From NCBI RefSeq assembly GCF_023715615.1, contig NZ_JAMBOM010000002.1, forward strand, positions 310,001 to 374,000: DNA of 64,000 bases. Reading direction: 5' to 3'. The notes under the pieces are model-generated. The model was given only the letters and a program-made list of their open reading frames with translations. It searched no databases and had not been told where the DNA came from. Shown here piece after piece: positions 35,412-44,545 of this stretch. Position 1 is the first letter of the stretch; each line of letters opens with the position of its first letter. Source of the stretch: Sporosarcina aquimarina. GTDB taxonomy: Bacteria; Bacillota; Bacilli; Bacillales_A; Planococcaceae. The position numbers and the translations under genes were made by a program.

Positions 35412-35462
35412 AAAAAAGCGAGCATGTCATCCGTTTCTCTCGAATGATACGCTCGCTTTATT
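35412..35462 (-). terminator. Terminator after the DUF2269-like gene
   Basis: Imperfect long stem with AAAGCGAGC/GCTCGCTTT at its base, followed on the minus strand by six T. Confidence 0.8.
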
Positions 35463-35491
35463 ATTTAAAATGATTTGATTTGTTTTCATCT

Positions 35492-35932
35492 TTACCAAAA
35501 TGATGGTTTGACAACCATTAGGTAAAGCATAATTAGCAGTAATCCTATATACCGCCACGACGTGGTCTTTAATTTTTTTAACAGTGCTTCTCGATTTTCT
35601 GGTTCTTTAGGAAAGCGATTCAATACTACTGAAAAACCACTAGCCAGAAATACAATCGATAGCATCATAATGCCTAACGTGACAATTACCCATGAGGTAT
35701 ACCATGGCCAGGGCCCAATCAAGATCAGAATCACTCCAGAAACTACAAGAACATGTCCCGAATGCATCACAAAGCGAATTGTCCATTTAAATAATGAAAG
35801 AAGAATTGCTTCCTCACTCAAAACCGCTCTGCGAATACGTGAAATAATCGGGAACAGCATAAATAGCGGTCCAACTGAGGCTACTGCTGATAACACATGG
35901 ATATAGACGATGGCTGTATATAAGAAGCCCAT
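35492..35932 (-). CDS. DUF2269-like four-helix membrane protein
   Basis: A 146-residue protein with four helices. Conserved histidines occur in YIHVLSAVASVGPLFML (His12) and FVMHSGHVLVVSG, as in DUF2269-type integral membrane proteins that may bind haem or metals. WRYIGLLLIMLYLMVVKPSFW ends it. Function is unproved. ATG at 35932 starts it, 10 bases before the stop of the ASCH-like gene upstream on the same strand, so both may be one transcript. Confidence 0.7.
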   Translation of the reverse strand: MGFLYTAIVYIHVLSAVASVGPLFMLFPIISRIRRAVLSEEAILLSLFKWTIRFVMHSGHVLVVSGVILILIGPWPWYTSWVIVTLGIMMLSIVFLASGFSVVLNRFPKEPENREALLKKLKTTSWRYIGLLLIMLYLMVVKPSFW

Positions 35933-35942
35933 ATCAAATCCA

Positions 35943-36272
35943 TCAATTCTTTACGGGAGAAAACTCATGTACCCATACTTTCATAGTAGGAATCCATTTC
36001 ATCCCTTCATGCATATCGAGAATCGATTGCTTGTAAGCGTCTAAATTCTCGAAACCCTCTTGGTGAGCATGTTCTTCTGTCACTTCACCAAGTGATTGTT
36101 GATAAAGTGAATCGACTTTAAATCCCTTACCATCTAACTCCATAACCTCGCCAGGGTAAGCATAGACACCGTTTCTCCGAGTTGACGTTTTTTTACCTTC
36201 CAACACCTTTTGCACATCTGCTGGTACAGTCACTAGTCGTTCAACTGAGCATGTTTTTTTTGGATATTCCAT
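35943..36272 (-). CDS. ASCH-domain-like protein
   Basis: A 109-residue soluble protein. LEGKKTSTRRNGVYAYPGEV (about 24-43) matches the G-x-K-T-x-x-x-R and the G-D/E turn of ASCH domains, a PUA-related fold thought to bind RNA; LGEVTEEHAHQEGFENLDAY also fits the later part. Function in Bacilli is unknown. It shares a direction with the DUF2269-like gene and lies ahead of the YtkA-like lipoprotein gene by about 70 bases. Confidence 0.65.
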   Translation of the reverse strand: MEYPKKTCSVERLVTVPADVQKVLEGKKTSTRRNGVYAYPGEVMELDGKGFKVDSLYQQSLGEVTEEHAHQEGFENLDAYKQSILDMHEGMKWIPTMKVWVHEFSPVKN

Positions 36273-36344
36273 TTAAAATTCCCCATTTCAACTATTTTCT
36301 TCATTATATATCGTAAGCACTGAAATTTCGAATCGAACAGTCTA

Positions 36345-37121
36345 TTATTTCGAAATCGTTATCTCATGAGTTTCATGCTCGTGCAATCCTTCCTCATTTT
36401 CCACATGAACAGTAACACTTGCTTTTCCAGCAGTTTCAAATGTCACGTCCCCTGCGTATTCTCCAGGCTTCTCTTCCGTTAACTTCACCCATTGTGCTTC
36501 ATCCGTTTTATCATTTACAACAACTTCAAGTCGTACACGTGCTTTTTCAAGTGGCTTTTCATCTTGCTGTAGATGGACACTCATCATTGCAGATTCATTC
36601 ACCTTTACAGCTTCAGGTTCCATGAAGTGCATAGAAAATCCTTCCGTTCCATGATGATGCTCATGACTTTCTTTGTCTTCAGCTTCAGTAGCTGCATCAC
36701 CTTCTACTGCCCCTTTACCAATTGTAATTTCTTTCATCGGCATTGTGTGCATATCTCGCGCTGTTACGTGGACTTGAACATGGTACAAACCATCCTGTTC
36801 AAATTTAGCTTCCGCTTCGTAAAGACCATCCGTTTTCTGGTCGGATTTGACCTTCCAGCTATCTTCTTTCTTTCCATCTTCCCAAATTTCATATTCAACT
36901 TCACTAGCATCCGCTACCGCTTCATCACCTTGAGTGACCGCCGCTGCTAATTGAATGGATTCTCCGGCTTTCCCTGTTTCAGGAACAGTTAGCTCTACCG
37001 TGATCGGTTCAACCACAACTTCTTCGTCTTCACTTGCATTTACATCCGAATCATTTTGCCCGCATCCTGTTACTAATAGTGCGATCAGTGCTGTACTCAT
37101 TGCCAACTGTTTCTTTTTCAA
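36345..37121 (-). CDS. FixH/YtkA-like lipoprotein
   Basis: The 258-residue lipoprotein (LVTGC, Cys20) contains two YtkA/FixH-like beta domains, about 38-140 (ITVELTVPETGKAGESIQLA) and 165-258 (SMHFMEPEAVKVNESAMMSV), joined by an acidic and His-rich linker ESHEHHHGTEG. Met and His clusters, including DMHTMPMKEIT, suggest metal, perhaps copper, binding. It faces away from a two-component system and a SCO1-like gene, which supports a role in copper supply to cytochrome oxidase or in sensing extracytoplasmic stress. The domain call is good; the function is inferred. Confidence 0.75.
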   Translation of the reverse strand: MKKKQLAMSTALIALLVTGCGQNDSDVNASEDEEVVVEPITVELTVPETGKAGESIQLAAAVTQGDEAVADASEVEYEIWEDGKKEDSWKVKSDQKTDGLYEAEAKFEQDGLYHVQVHVTARDMHTMPMKEITIGKGAVEGDAATEAEDKESHEHHHGTEGFSMHFMEPEAVKVNESAMMSVHLQQDEKPLEKARVRLEVVVNDKTDEAQWVKLTEEKPGEYAGDVTFETAGKASVTVHVENEEGLHEHETHEITISK

Positions 37122-37296
37122 ATGAACCTCGCTCCTTTTTGCTTAACGGTTGCTGTGCTTTCAAGTATTATTAGCTTATAAGCATCATTGTACTAAGTAA
37201 ATTCGAAGGATCTATGAAGTCTTTAAACTTCATGGAATGTTCACCGTTTTTTGAGAAAATGAATAGATTATTGACTAGATGAAATGAGGAAACCAA

Positions 37297-37968
37297 ATGA
37301 TTTCGTATACAATTATGGTAATCGATGATGAAGCAGAAATGAGAAAACTAATCCGCACTTTTTTAGAAACTGAAGGGTATCACGTTGTAGAAGCAACAGA
37401 TGGTGTCCACGCACTTTCTTTGCTACATGAAGTTCGTGTAGACCTTTGTTTAGCAGATGTCATGATGCCTTATATGGATGGCTTCCTCTTTGCGCAAGAA
37501 GTGAAACGAACGATTGATCTTCCGATTATCTTCTTGTCGGCTAAAGGAGAAGAATGGGATAAGATCAAAGGTCTCAAGCATGGTGATGATTACATTGTGA
37601 AACCCTTTTTACCTGGGGAATTACTTGCAAGAGTTGCTTCCGTCTTACGTAGATCCTATCAACGCAAAGAGCTCCACAGTGCACTGACATTTGGTCCACT
37701 TGAAATTGATAAAGAGGCACACCGTGCGACGTTAAATGGGAAGGCATTGTCGCTTACACTGAAGGAATTTGGGATTCTTTACGTCCTCGCAAAAAATTCA
37801 GGACGCGTTTACTCACGGGATGAGCTTCTCCAAATTGTATGGGGAGACGATCACGACAGTAGCGTAAGGACTGTCGACACACATATTAAGACATTGAGGT
37901 TGAAATTGGGAGAAGAAGGACAAAAAATAGAAACTGTCTGGGGAATCGGCTACAAGTTCGAGGTTTAA
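37297..37968 (+). CDS. OmpR-family response regulator
   Basis: A 223-residue regulator with a receiver domain (1-115; phosphoacceptor Asp54 in CLADVMMPYMDG, acidic pair VIDDEAEM at 9-13, Lys102 in YIVKPF) and a winged-helix domain (about 125-223) with VRTVDTHIKTLRLKLGE and VWGIGYKFEV. ATG follows GAGGAAACCAA. It is five bases before the kinase gene and forms a pair with it. Target genes may include the divergent YtkA-like lipoprotein and the SCO1-like gene; no binding site could be set. Confidence 0.92.
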   Translation: MISYTIMVIDDEAEMRKLIRTFLETEGYHVVEATDGVHALSLLHEVRVDLCLADVMMPYMDGFLFAQEVKRTIDLPIIFLSAKGEEWDKIKGLKHGDDYIVKPFLPGELLARVASVLRRSYQRKELHSALTFGPLEIDKEAHRATLNGKALSLTLKEFGILYVLAKNSGRVYSRDELLQIVWGDDHDSSVRTVDTHIKTLRLKLGEEGQKIETVWGIGYKFEV

Positions 37969-37972
37969 GGCC

Positions 37973-39385
37973 ATGAAACTGACATTGAGTAAAAAAATCT
38001 TATCGTTGTTCTTCTTGAGCCTAGCATTTACGATTTTGTTTTCTTTTTTCTTTATACATTTTCTCTATTCGAAATTGTATTTGGAAAGCATTGAAGAGTC
38101 GATCGTCTATCAGGGGAAACGTACAGCTGCTCACTATCATTTCGGGGAACTGAGCGATGATATTATCGAAAAGATCCAATGGTATAACATCGTATCTGAA
38201 TACGAAATCGTTGTCGTGGATCAGTTGGACGACTTATCCTCTTATTTTCCTTACCAAGTTAACTACGAAAATTTAGTGGACAGTTCAGACCGAAAGTTAC
38301 TTGAAAAAGGTTCTTACGTTGTAAAAAAAGGATATGTAGAAGAATTCAATCGTGAAATTCTCGGTGCAATTTTTCCAATTCGAGGAAAAGATTCATTGAT
38401 AGGTTTTATTTACATCTACGTTCCCCTTGCTGCGATTCAGGATGTGTTTAAAGAAAGTATTCCATTGCTTATCGCTGCTGGTTCAGGCTTTTTCTTAGTT
38501 CTTTTCTTACTCATCAATCGTGTGTGGAGTTCTCTTTTCAGTCCTTTACGGAAACTTGAAGGACTGGCCGCCAATATTTCTCATGGCGACTATTCTGGAA
38601 GAGTAGAAACCGAACGTTCAGATGAAATTGGTCAGTTGGCACGTGCATTTAATACAATGAGTTCTTCACTCGAAGCACAAGAAGAACGTAAACGAGAATT
38701 CACAAGCAACCTTGCACACGAAATGCGGACACCACTCACCTACATTAGTGGGTATACGCATGCTTTAAAACAAATCACTAAGTCCGTAAATCCAAATAAG
38801 GATTCTGAGAATTACTTGAACACCATTGAAAAAGAAACAGCACGACTTAGTAAATTGATCAATGATTTAACAGATCTAAACCACCTTCAAGAAGGTCTAT
38901 TCACTGTCGAAGCCCAGCCAATCGTCGTTGCGCAAGTGTTAGTCGATACTGTGGAATTGTTCCGTATCCATTTGGCTGCTCGATCCATACAACTTAAACT
39001 CGAGGTAGAAGAAGACTTGATCATCCTTGGTGATCCCGATCGAATTCAGCAAGTCTTTTATAACACAATCGATAATGCGGTGAAGTATGTCTCTGACGGT
39101 GGAATGATTCAAATTGGATTACATGAGCATGGAAATAATATTCGATATGAAGTCCAAAACGAAGGATTGACGATTTCAAAAGAAGATTTAAGTCGGATGG
39201 GAGAACGCTTCTTCCGCACTGACAAAGCACGAACACGAACGACAGGTGGAACTGGACTTGGGCTTTCCATTGTCAAAGAAATCATTCGTCTACATCACGG
39301 CACATTCAATATGGCTAGTGACCCTTCGACAGGTACGACTGTAACGATTGATCTACCTTTGTTTACTGAGGAGGAAGCAACATGA
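37973..39385 (+). CDS. Sensor histidine kinase
   Basis: A 470-residue HisKA/HATPase kinase with two membrane helices (about 10-32 and 163-183) enclosing an extracytoplasmic sensor of about 130 residues, then a HAMP linker (184-236), the phosphorylated histidine in NLAHEMRTPLTY (His249), an N-box DNAVKYV and G-box GTGLGLSIVKEI. The sensor has no recognised domain. Its 3' end overlaps the SCO1-like gene by four bases (ATGA), so sensing and copper chaperone are co-expressed. The stimulus could be copper, redox state or envelope stress. Confidence 0.92.
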   Translation: MKLTLSKKILSLFFLSLAFTILFSFFFIHFLYSKLYLESIEESIVYQGKRTAAHYHFGELSDDIIEKIQWYNIVSEYEIVVVDQLDDLSSYFPYQVNYENLVDSSDRKLLEKGSYVVKKGYVEEFNREILGAIFPIRGKDSLIGFIYIYVPLAAIQDVFKESIPLLIAAGSGFFLVLFLLINRVWSSLFSPLRKLEGLAANISHGDYSGRVETERSDEIGQLARAFNTMSSSLEAQEERKREFTSNLAHEMRTPLTYISGYTHALKQITKSVNPNKDSENYLNTIEKETARLSKLINDLTDLNHLQEGLFTVEAQPIVVAQVLVDTVELFRIHLAARSIQLKLEVEEDLIILGDPDRIQQVFYNTIDNAVKYVSDGGMIQIGLHEHGNNIRYEVQNEGLTISKEDLSRMGERFFRTDKARTRTTGGTGLGLSIVKEIIRLHHGTFNMASDPSTGTTVTIDLPLFTEEEAT

Positions 39386-39951
39386 ATGCAACCCGATTCG
39401 TCCCTATTATGATTGTGGTTATCGTTTTACTTTCCGCCTGTTCTTCCCCTAAACCTCCGGGAAGAGAGATCTCATCATTTACTTTTGTCGATCAGCAAGG
39501 TGAATCGTTCGGATTTAACCAATTGAAAGATACTGTGTGGATTGCGGATTTCATATTTACAAGTTGTAAAACCGTCTGTCCTCCAATGACATCTGAAATG
39601 GCAACCTTGCAAAAAGAATTCAAAAAACATGACTTAGATGTCCAATTCGTTTCATTCACAGTTGATCCAAACGTTGATACGCCAGAAACCTTAAAAGCAT
39701 ATGCCTCTCAATACACAGATGATAACAGCAATTGGCATTTTCTTACTGGCTATTCTTCTCAAGAAATCACCAACTTTGCAAGAGAGAATTTCCAAACCAT
39801 CATCCAAAAACCTGAAACATCTGATCAAGTTATCCATGGAACAAATTTTTATCTAATCGCAAAAGAAGGGAAACTGGTCAGTGAATTTAATTATGTGGAT
39901 GAAGATTATGTACATGATTTACTAAAAACAGTAGAAGACTATACGAAATAA
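39382..39951 (+). CDS. SCO1/SenC-family lipoprotein
   Basis: A 189-residue SCO-family thioredoxin-fold protein with lipobox LSAC (Cys20). The copper/redox motif CKTVC (Cys62 and Cys66) and the distant His152 in VIHGTNFYLI are all present. In Bacillus, YpmQ (BsSco) delivers copper to the CuA site of cytochrome c oxidase. It is coupled to the kinase gene by ATGA. Whether this is the only SCO homologue is unknown. Confidence 0.9.
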   Translation: MNATRFVPIMIVVIVLLSACSSPKPPGREISSFTFVDQQGESFGFNQLKDTVWIADFIFTSCKTVCPPMTSEMATLQKEFKKHDLDVQFVSFTVDPNVDTPETLKAYASQYTDDNSNWHFLTGYSSQEITNFARENFQTIIQKPETSDQVIHGTNFYLIAKEGKLVSEFNYVDEDYVHDLLKTVEDYTK

Positions 39952-39972
39952 GACGAATTTAGGAGGGGTTTT

Positions 39973-40272
39973 TTGGACTCAGAAGCAATTGCTACCTTGT
40001 CCTATAATGTGCCACACAAGACAGTAGGTTGGATTGAGCAGACGGTAACTACTACAAATTGCACACTATCACTACATGAAAATAAAATAGTCTCTCAGCA
40101 AAGCTCCTATCCAATCCATGCGGTTCATGATTGTTCATATCGCCCGTTCTCAGATGGCACTTGCTTGTTTTATCTTCATACAAATCAAGGCGTCCGATCG
40201 TTCCATGTCAATGTGGATCCCACCTTTTTCTTAAAGTCATTCCGACGTCTACGAGGTGATCTTTATCTGTAA
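39973..40272 (+). CDS. Hypothetical protein, 99 aa
   Basis: A soluble-looking 99-residue protein of unknown family with TTG start after AGGAGGGG. It alternates strand-like blocks (IEQTVTTTNCTLSLHEN, TCLFYLHTNQGVRSFHV) that resemble a small PH-like beta fold. It is 22 bases after the SCO1-like gene and so appears to be the last gene of that operon. No signal peptide. Confidence 0.5.
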   Translation: MDSEAIATLSYNVPHKTVGWIEQTVTTTNCTLSLHENKIVSQQSSYPIHAVHDCSYRPFSDGTCLFYLHTNQGVRSFHVNVDPTFFLKSFRRLRGDLYL

Positions 40273-40330
40273 TTCTTCTCTCCGCATTCGTTCTCTAATA
40301 AGTGTTTTCAACATCAATTTAAAATTGGTT

Positions 40331-40356
40331 GTTTAATTTGAGTAGAAAGATGGTAT
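40331..40356 (+). promoter_or_regulatory. SigB-type promoter of the stress gene
   Basis: GTTTAA (40331-40336), 14-base spacer, TGGTAT (40351-40356). This matches the general-stress promoter pattern GTTTAA-N12-15-GGGTAT at 11 of 12 positions, and the downstream product belongs to a family that SigB controls. Confidence 0.75.
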
Positions 40357-40426
40357 ACAAACACTAGAGCAACAATGAAACAATAATTACTTTGTAGAAG
40401 CAATTACTAAATGGAGGGATTCACAA

Positions 40427-40747
40427 ATGGTTGAAAAATTTTATGTAGAAAACGCAGTACAAGCAAAGGCAAAAGTAGATGAACTTGAAGCAAAAGGTTA
40501 CACGAATGACGAAATTTATGTTTTTGCACACGACAAGAAACGTGGAGATCATATTACAGACGCATTGGATACCGAAAAAGCTGGTATGAAAGAACAAGGC
40601 TTTCTCGATTCAATGAAGAATATGTTTACCTCTCGTGGAGATGAACTTCGCAGCAAGATGCACGGTGCTGGTCTTACTAAAGAAGACGCAGCTGCTGCAG
40701 AGAGCGAACTCGACAAAGGAAAACTTGTCGTTATTGCAAATAAATAA
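40427..40747 (+). CDS. General stress protein, GSP17M/YflT family
   Basis: A 106-residue protein of the heat-induced stress protein YflT domain: VEKFYVENAVQAKAKVDELE with KGYTNDEIYVFAHDK and a C-terminal acidic helix DAAAAESELDKGKLVVIANK. ATG is after GGAGGGATTCACA. A SigB-type promoter lies 70 bases upstream and a strong terminator follows, so it is a single-gene stress unit. Molecular function is not known. Confidence 0.88.
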   Translation: MVEKFYVENAVQAKAKVDELEAKGYTNDEIYVFAHDKKRGDHITDALDTEKAGMKEQGFLDSMKNMFTSRGDELRSKMHGAGLTKEDAAAAESELDKGKLVVIANK

Positions 40748-40756
40748 AAGTAATTT

Positions 40757-40800
40757 AAAGCGCACAACCTCATTCGTTCACGAGGTTGTGCGCTTTTTTT
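40757..40800 (+). terminator. Terminator of the stress gene
   Basis: Stem AAAGCGCACAACCTC/GAGGTTGTGCGCTTT with seven T after it. Confidence 0.93.
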
Positions 40801-40854
40801 GTGCAGAGACCTGCTATTTTCGGTATGATGGTGAATGGAAAGCAGGTGCTTTGG

Positions 40855-41223
40855 ATGGAACGTCACTTAGGAAAAATTGGTTTATTTGCGGGCTTAACCA
40901 CGTTAGTACTCATGATCGTCGGGGTCCGTACAATTAGTGGAGTGGAATTAGGTTGGAAAAACTATTTGGCTTTCTCTGTATTCGGCTTAACGGTCGGCCT
41001 CATTGCATTATTGCTATTGCATTATAAATTACGAATAGCGTTCTGGTTCTTTATGGCTGGGATGTTAATCAGCTTTGAAGAATTCTTCCGTAGTATTATT
41101 ACGATTGAAGGAGAGCTTGGCCAATCTATTGGAGTTCTTTCTGTATACATATTCTCCTCATTCAGCTTAGGTATAGGATTGATCATACAATTCATTGTTA
41201 TCCTCATAGGGAAGAATAAGTGA
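40855..41223 (+). CDS. Hypothetical 4-helix membrane protein
   Basis: A 122-residue membrane protein with four hydrophobic segments and short loops; the acidic loop SFEEFFRSIITIEGELGQS separates helices 3 and 4. No family is recognised. ATG at 40855 is six bases after AGGTG; the longer frame upstream would start inside the terminator of the previous gene. A bidirectional terminator separates it from rlmN. Confidence 0.55.
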   Translation: MERHLGKIGLFAGLTTLVLMIVGVRTISGVELGWKNYLAFSVFGLTVGLIALLLLHYKLRIAFWFFMAGMLISFEEFFRSIITIEGELGQSIGVLSVYIFSSFSLGIGLIIQFIVILIGKNK

Positions 41224-41228
41224 AGACA

Positions 41229-41274
41229 CAAAAAAGCAGAACGAGAAAGTTATACTTTCCGTTCTGCTTTTTTG
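41229..41274. terminator. Bidirectional terminator (membrane protein / rlmN)
   Basis: Stem AAAAAAGCAGAACG/CGTTCTGCTTTTTT with both runs, between two convergent genes. Confidence 0.92.
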
Positions 41275-41290
41275 TTACAGGGTAACCAAT

Positions 41291-42355
41291 TTATACCACT
41301 TTTTCTTTCTTAATCTGTTTACTACGTAATTGTCCACAAGCTGCATCGATATCGGTACCTTGCTCCATGCGCACGCCGCAAACAATTCCCCGCTTCCTAA
41401 GCGTTTCATAGAACTTCTTAATGTTATCAGGCTCACTCCGCGTATACTGATCGTGTTCATCTACAGGATTATAAGGAATCAAATTCACATAAGATAAATG
41501 ACGTTTGTTGTAGAGCAATTTTGCAAGTTGTTCTGCTTCAGCAACATGATCGTTAACATCATTCAACAAAATGTATTCAAAAGTAATTCGACGATTTGTT
41601 GTTTCTAAGTAGTAATCAATGGCATCCATCAATTTTTCAATTGGATACGCTCTATTTATCTTCATAATACGTGTTCGTAGCTCGTTATTCGGAGCGTGCA
41701 ACGATACTGCCAAGTTAACTTGAAGGTTTTCGTTTGCAAAATCACGGATTTTCGGAGTTAGACCACTTGTTGAAACAGTAATGTGTCGTGCGCCGATCAC
41801 CAAACCTTTTTGGTCGTTGACAACTCGTAAGAAATTCATCAAGTTCTCATAGTTATCAAACGGTTCTCCAATTCCCATCACTACAATATGACTTACTCGG
41901 TCGTCATTACCTTTGCTATCCAAATGATGTTGCACATTCATAATTTGTTCCACAATCTCTCCGGATTCCAAATCACGGTTCTTTTTCAATAATCCACTTG
42001 CACAGAAACTGCATCCGATATTACAGCCAACTTGAGTGGTCACACAGACTGAATGTCCATATGGAAACTTCATCAAAACGGTTTCAATCAAATTCCCATC
42101 ACGCATTTTGAACAGGAACTTGATGGTACCATCTTCTGACTCTTGTTTCACTGACTGCTCCAATGACTGAATGACAAAGTTCTCTTCCAGCAATTCCAAA
42201 CAGTCGCTATTAAGGTTTTTCATATCACTAAATTGAGTAACCCGCTTTTTGTACAACCAATCCCAAACCTGTACAGCACGATATTTCTTTTGTCCATTTT
42301 CTATTAGCCAATCCGTAAGTTGTTCAAATGTAAGTCCATATATTAATTTTTTCAT
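41291..42355 (-). CDS. rlmN: 23S rRNA (adenine(2503)-C(2))-methyltransferase RlmN
   Basis: A 354-residue radical SAM methyltransferase that methylates C2 of A2503 in 23S rRNA and A37 of some tRNAs. The 4Fe-4S cluster motif [10 protein letters not shown] (Cys at about 111, 115 and 118) and the two active-site cysteines, with the last in CGQLRSKQ near the C-terminus, are all present. [13 protein letters not shown] is a conserved loop. It is not the Cfr resistance variant as far as the sequence shows; Cfr has a different N-terminus. Single-gene unit. Confidence 0.95.
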   Translation of the reverse strand: MKKLIYGLTFEQLTDWLIENGQKKYRAVQVWDWLYKKRVTQFSDMKNLNSDCLELLEENFVIQSLEQSVKQESEDGTIKFLFKMRDGNLIETVLMKFPYGHSVCVTTQVGCNIGCSFCASGLLKKNRDLESGEIVEQIMNVQHHLDSKGNDDRVSHIVVMGIGEPFDNYENLMNFLRVVNDQKGLVIGARHITVSTSGLTPKIRDFANENLQVNLAVSLHAPNNELRTRIMKINRAYPIEKLMDAIDYYLETTNRRITFEYILLNDVNDHVAEAEQLAKLLYNKRHLSYVNLIPYNPVDEHDQYTRSEPDNIKKFYETLRKRGIVCGVRMEQGTDIDAACGQLRSKQIKKEKVV

Positions 42356-42557
42356 TAGACATCCTCATTTCAGATAATGCATTTCATCCGTCCATTGTAC
42401 AGGATTCTTTAATAAGACACAACAGCTATGCAAGATAATGGAGCTAGTTGAAAAAAAAACAGATTTCTACTTAATCACACGGTGATGATGGATTCAAAGC
42501 AATTAATGAAGTCCATTAAGAACAGAGTAGACGTCAGACATGTGGAATTCCATCCTT

Positions 42558-42731
42558 TTAATTTTTTCTTGTCCTTAATAGTTCAGTAATAACAATCCCT
42601 ATTATGACGTAGGCGACCATCCACCACATATATTGCCGACCAGTTAGTGGTGGTGTGAACTGGTTGAGAATGACTGCAAGTAGAACCCCGATCACTAAAA
42701 ACGGCAAACGAATTAGTAGTTTTTTCTTCAT
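42558..42731 (-). CDS. Small hypothetical membrane protein, 57 aa
   Basis: ATG at 42731 after GGGTGG begins a short protein with two helices (about residues 4-22 and 33-50) and a basic end LLRTRKN, separated by FTPPLTGRQYMWW. No family is recognised. It is likely a real monocistronic mini-protein, judged by the ribosome site and by even hydrophobicity. Confidence 0.5.
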   Translation of the reverse strand: MKKKLLIRLPFLVIGVLLAVILNQFTPPLTGRQYMWWMVAYVIIGIVITELLRTRKN

Positions 42732-42811
42732 AACAACCACCCTTCTTTACACGATAATAATCTATTCCTTTTACGTTAGTTTTTAATTGACGTTGTACTT
42801 TCCATCCTACT

Positions 42812-42853
42812 AAAAAAGAAGAAAAACAGCGCTCTATAATAGAGTCGCTGTTG
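42812..42853 (-). terminator. Terminator after the PhnA-like operon
   Basis: Stem AACAGCG-CTCTATAATAGAG-CGCTGTT, followed on the minus strand by a T-rich tract (TTTTTCTTCTTTTTT). Confidence 0.75.
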
Positions 42854-42854
42854 G

Positions 42855-43043
42855 TCACTTATTTTGGTTCACTTTCTTCTCGATATTCAACTTCGCAATG
42901 AACGCCACGATATTTAGCAACGCAACGACGACTAAAAGAATAGCGACGCCTGTATGACCATCTGCGTATCGATTCCATGCAAAGTATCCAAGTAAGACTG
43001 CAAACACGATATCTACTGTTTTAGAGTTAAATAGTTTCATCAT
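42855..43043 (-). CDS. Small hypothetical membrane protein, 62 aa
   Basis: A 62-residue protein with two helices (about 10-25 and 33-52) and a short loop RYADGHTG. It begins three bases after the stop of the PhnA-like gene, so the two form an operon with the terminator above. Function unknown. Confidence 0.6.
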   Translation of the reverse strand: MMKLFNSKTVDIVFAVLLGYFAWNRYADGHTGVAILLVVVALLNIVAFIAKLNIEKKVNQNK

Positions 43044-43046
43044 CCC

Positions 43047-43388
43047 TTAACCCTTCTTGACAAATTCAGACTTGAGTTTCATCGCGCCGAATCCTGTAAT
43101 TTTACAATCAATGTTGTGATCGCCTTCTACAAGACGAATCCCTTTTACTTTTGTGCCTATTTTTAAAACAGATGAACTGCCTTTTACTTTCAAGTCTTTT
43201 ATAACTGTTACGGTATCTCCATCTTGAAGTGGATTTCCATTGGCATCTTTGACATCCAATTGTTCTGTTTGGACGAGTTCTTCTCCCGCAGTCCACTCAT
43301 ACGCACACTCTGGACAAACTAACTGTAATCCATCTTCATACGTATATGGCGATCCACATTGCGGACAATTTGGTAATTGCTCAGTCAT
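43047..43388 (-). CDS. PhnA/YjdM-like zinc-ribbon protein
   Basis: A 113-residue soluble protein: an N-terminal zinc ribbon with [25 protein letters not shown] (two C-x-x-C pairs, 8-29), followed by an all-beta domain with [25 protein letters not shown] and ending in [10 protein letters not shown]. This is the YjdM/PhnA family, named after alkylphosphonate use although this role is not supported by later work. It precedes the small membrane protein gene. Confidence 0.88.
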   Translation of the reverse strand: MTEQLPNCPQCGSPYTYEDGLQLVCPECAYEWTAGEELVQTEQLDVKDANGNPLQDGDTVTVIKDLKVKGSSSVLKIGTKVKGIRLVEGDHNIDCKITGFGAMKLKSEFVKKG

Positions 43389-43474
43389 CCTAACTCCCCC
43401 ATTCTCTATTTGTCTCCACTATACCAAACAAATAGAGTCTCGGGAAAACTATTTCAGGCGACAATGTGTCAATC

Positions 43475-44545
43475 TCAATCCGTCCACGCACTCACTAAGT
43501 CAAACAACTGCTGAAAGAAAGTTCCCATTTCCTCATCGGATCCTATTGTTACACGGAGCCATTCTTCTGTCTCAGGCTTGGAAAAATGACGGACAAGAAT
43601 TTGTTTGTCCTTTAAGCTTTTATGGAGTTGTTTAGCAGGAATATCTGGATGATGGACAAATAAGAAATTCGCTGTAGAAGGCAAGACTTTAAACCCGACA
43701 GACTCGAACACTTTTCTCGATTGTTCACGTGTACGAATTATTGCTTGAACGGTCGTGTGAAAATAGTCCGGATCCTTAACGGAAGCGACACCAGCTGCTA
43801 ACGCTAACTGATCAATTGTGTAGGAATTGAACGAGTTTTTAATGCGATTCAATGCTTCAATCATTATTGTGGAGCCAATTGCATACCCGATTCGAAGTCC
43901 TGCTAACGAACGGGACTTTGACATGGTTCGGGTTATCAGCAAGTTGTCGAAACGCTCAATTAAAGGAATCGCTGTTTTTCCGCCAAAATCGATATAAGCT
44001 TCATCTATAATCACGGTCCGTCCCTGATTTTCGCTAACAATCTTTTCAAGCCCTTCGAGCGATAATGCAATCCCTGTAGGTGCGTTCGGATTTGGAAAGA
44101 TTACTCCCCCTTCTGACATATAAAAAGCTTCGGCTTTCAAAGTAAAATCTTCCTTTAGAGGTATAGGCTCATATGGAATAGTAAACAGAGCTGCGTATGT
44201 GGGATAGAACGAATATGTGATTGCTGGGAATCTAATCGTTTTGCCTGGCGTAAAGAATGCCATGAACGAAAATGCCAGTACTTCATCCGATCCATTTCCG
44301 ATGAAAACCTGATCCGCAGACACGTCATGCAAGTCAGCAAGAGCGACTCGAAGCTTTTCTGGATCGGACTCCGGATATTTACGCAGATCTGATGTGAGTG
44401 CATGTTTCAATGCTTCAAACACCATCGGACTTGGCCGGTAAGGATTTTCATTGGTGTTCAACTTAATCCAACCTTCCCCATTCGCTTGTTCGCCTGGTGA
44501 GTAAGGCTCAGTTCTTCGGACCATGTCGCTCCATAGCTCATTCAC
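43475..44545 (-). CDS. hisC: Histidinol-phosphate aminotransferase
   Basis: A 356-residue PLP-dependent enzyme that transfers an amino group from glutamate to imidazole acetol phosphate. The Schiff-base lysine is in [16 protein letters not shown] (near 207), with NENPYRPSP near the N-terminus and NPNAPTG in the centre. It ends the his operon and overlaps the hisI gene by four bases. In Bacillus subtilis hisC sits in the trp cluster, so its place here reflects another family layout. Confidence 0.93.
   Translation of the reverse strand: MNELWSDMVRRTEPYSPGEQANGEGWIKLNTNENPYRPSPMVFEALKHALTSDLRKYPESDPEKLRVALADLHDVSADQVFIGNGSDEVLAFSFMAFFTPGKTIRFPAITYSFYPTYAALFTIPYEPIPLKEDFTLKAEAFYMSEGGVIFPNPNAPTGIALSLEGLEKIVSENQGRTVIIDEAYIDFGGKTAIPLIERFDNLLITRTMSKSRSLAGLRIGYAIGSTIMIEALNRIKNSFNSYTIDQLALAAGVASVKDPDYFHTTVQAIIRTREQSRKVFESVGFKVLPSTANFLFVHHPDIPAKQLHKSLKDKQILVRHFSKPETEEWLRVTIGSDEEMGTFFQQLFDLVSAWTD

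Noticed and set aside
36573..36950. 125-codon plus-strand open frame
   Set aside because: Lies antisense within the YtkA-like gene, which has a signal peptide, known domains and ribosome site.
41291..42355. Cfr-type antibiotic resistance methyltransferase
   Set aside because: Length, gene setting and sequence blocks fit housekeeping RlmN, and nothing specific to Cfr was seen.
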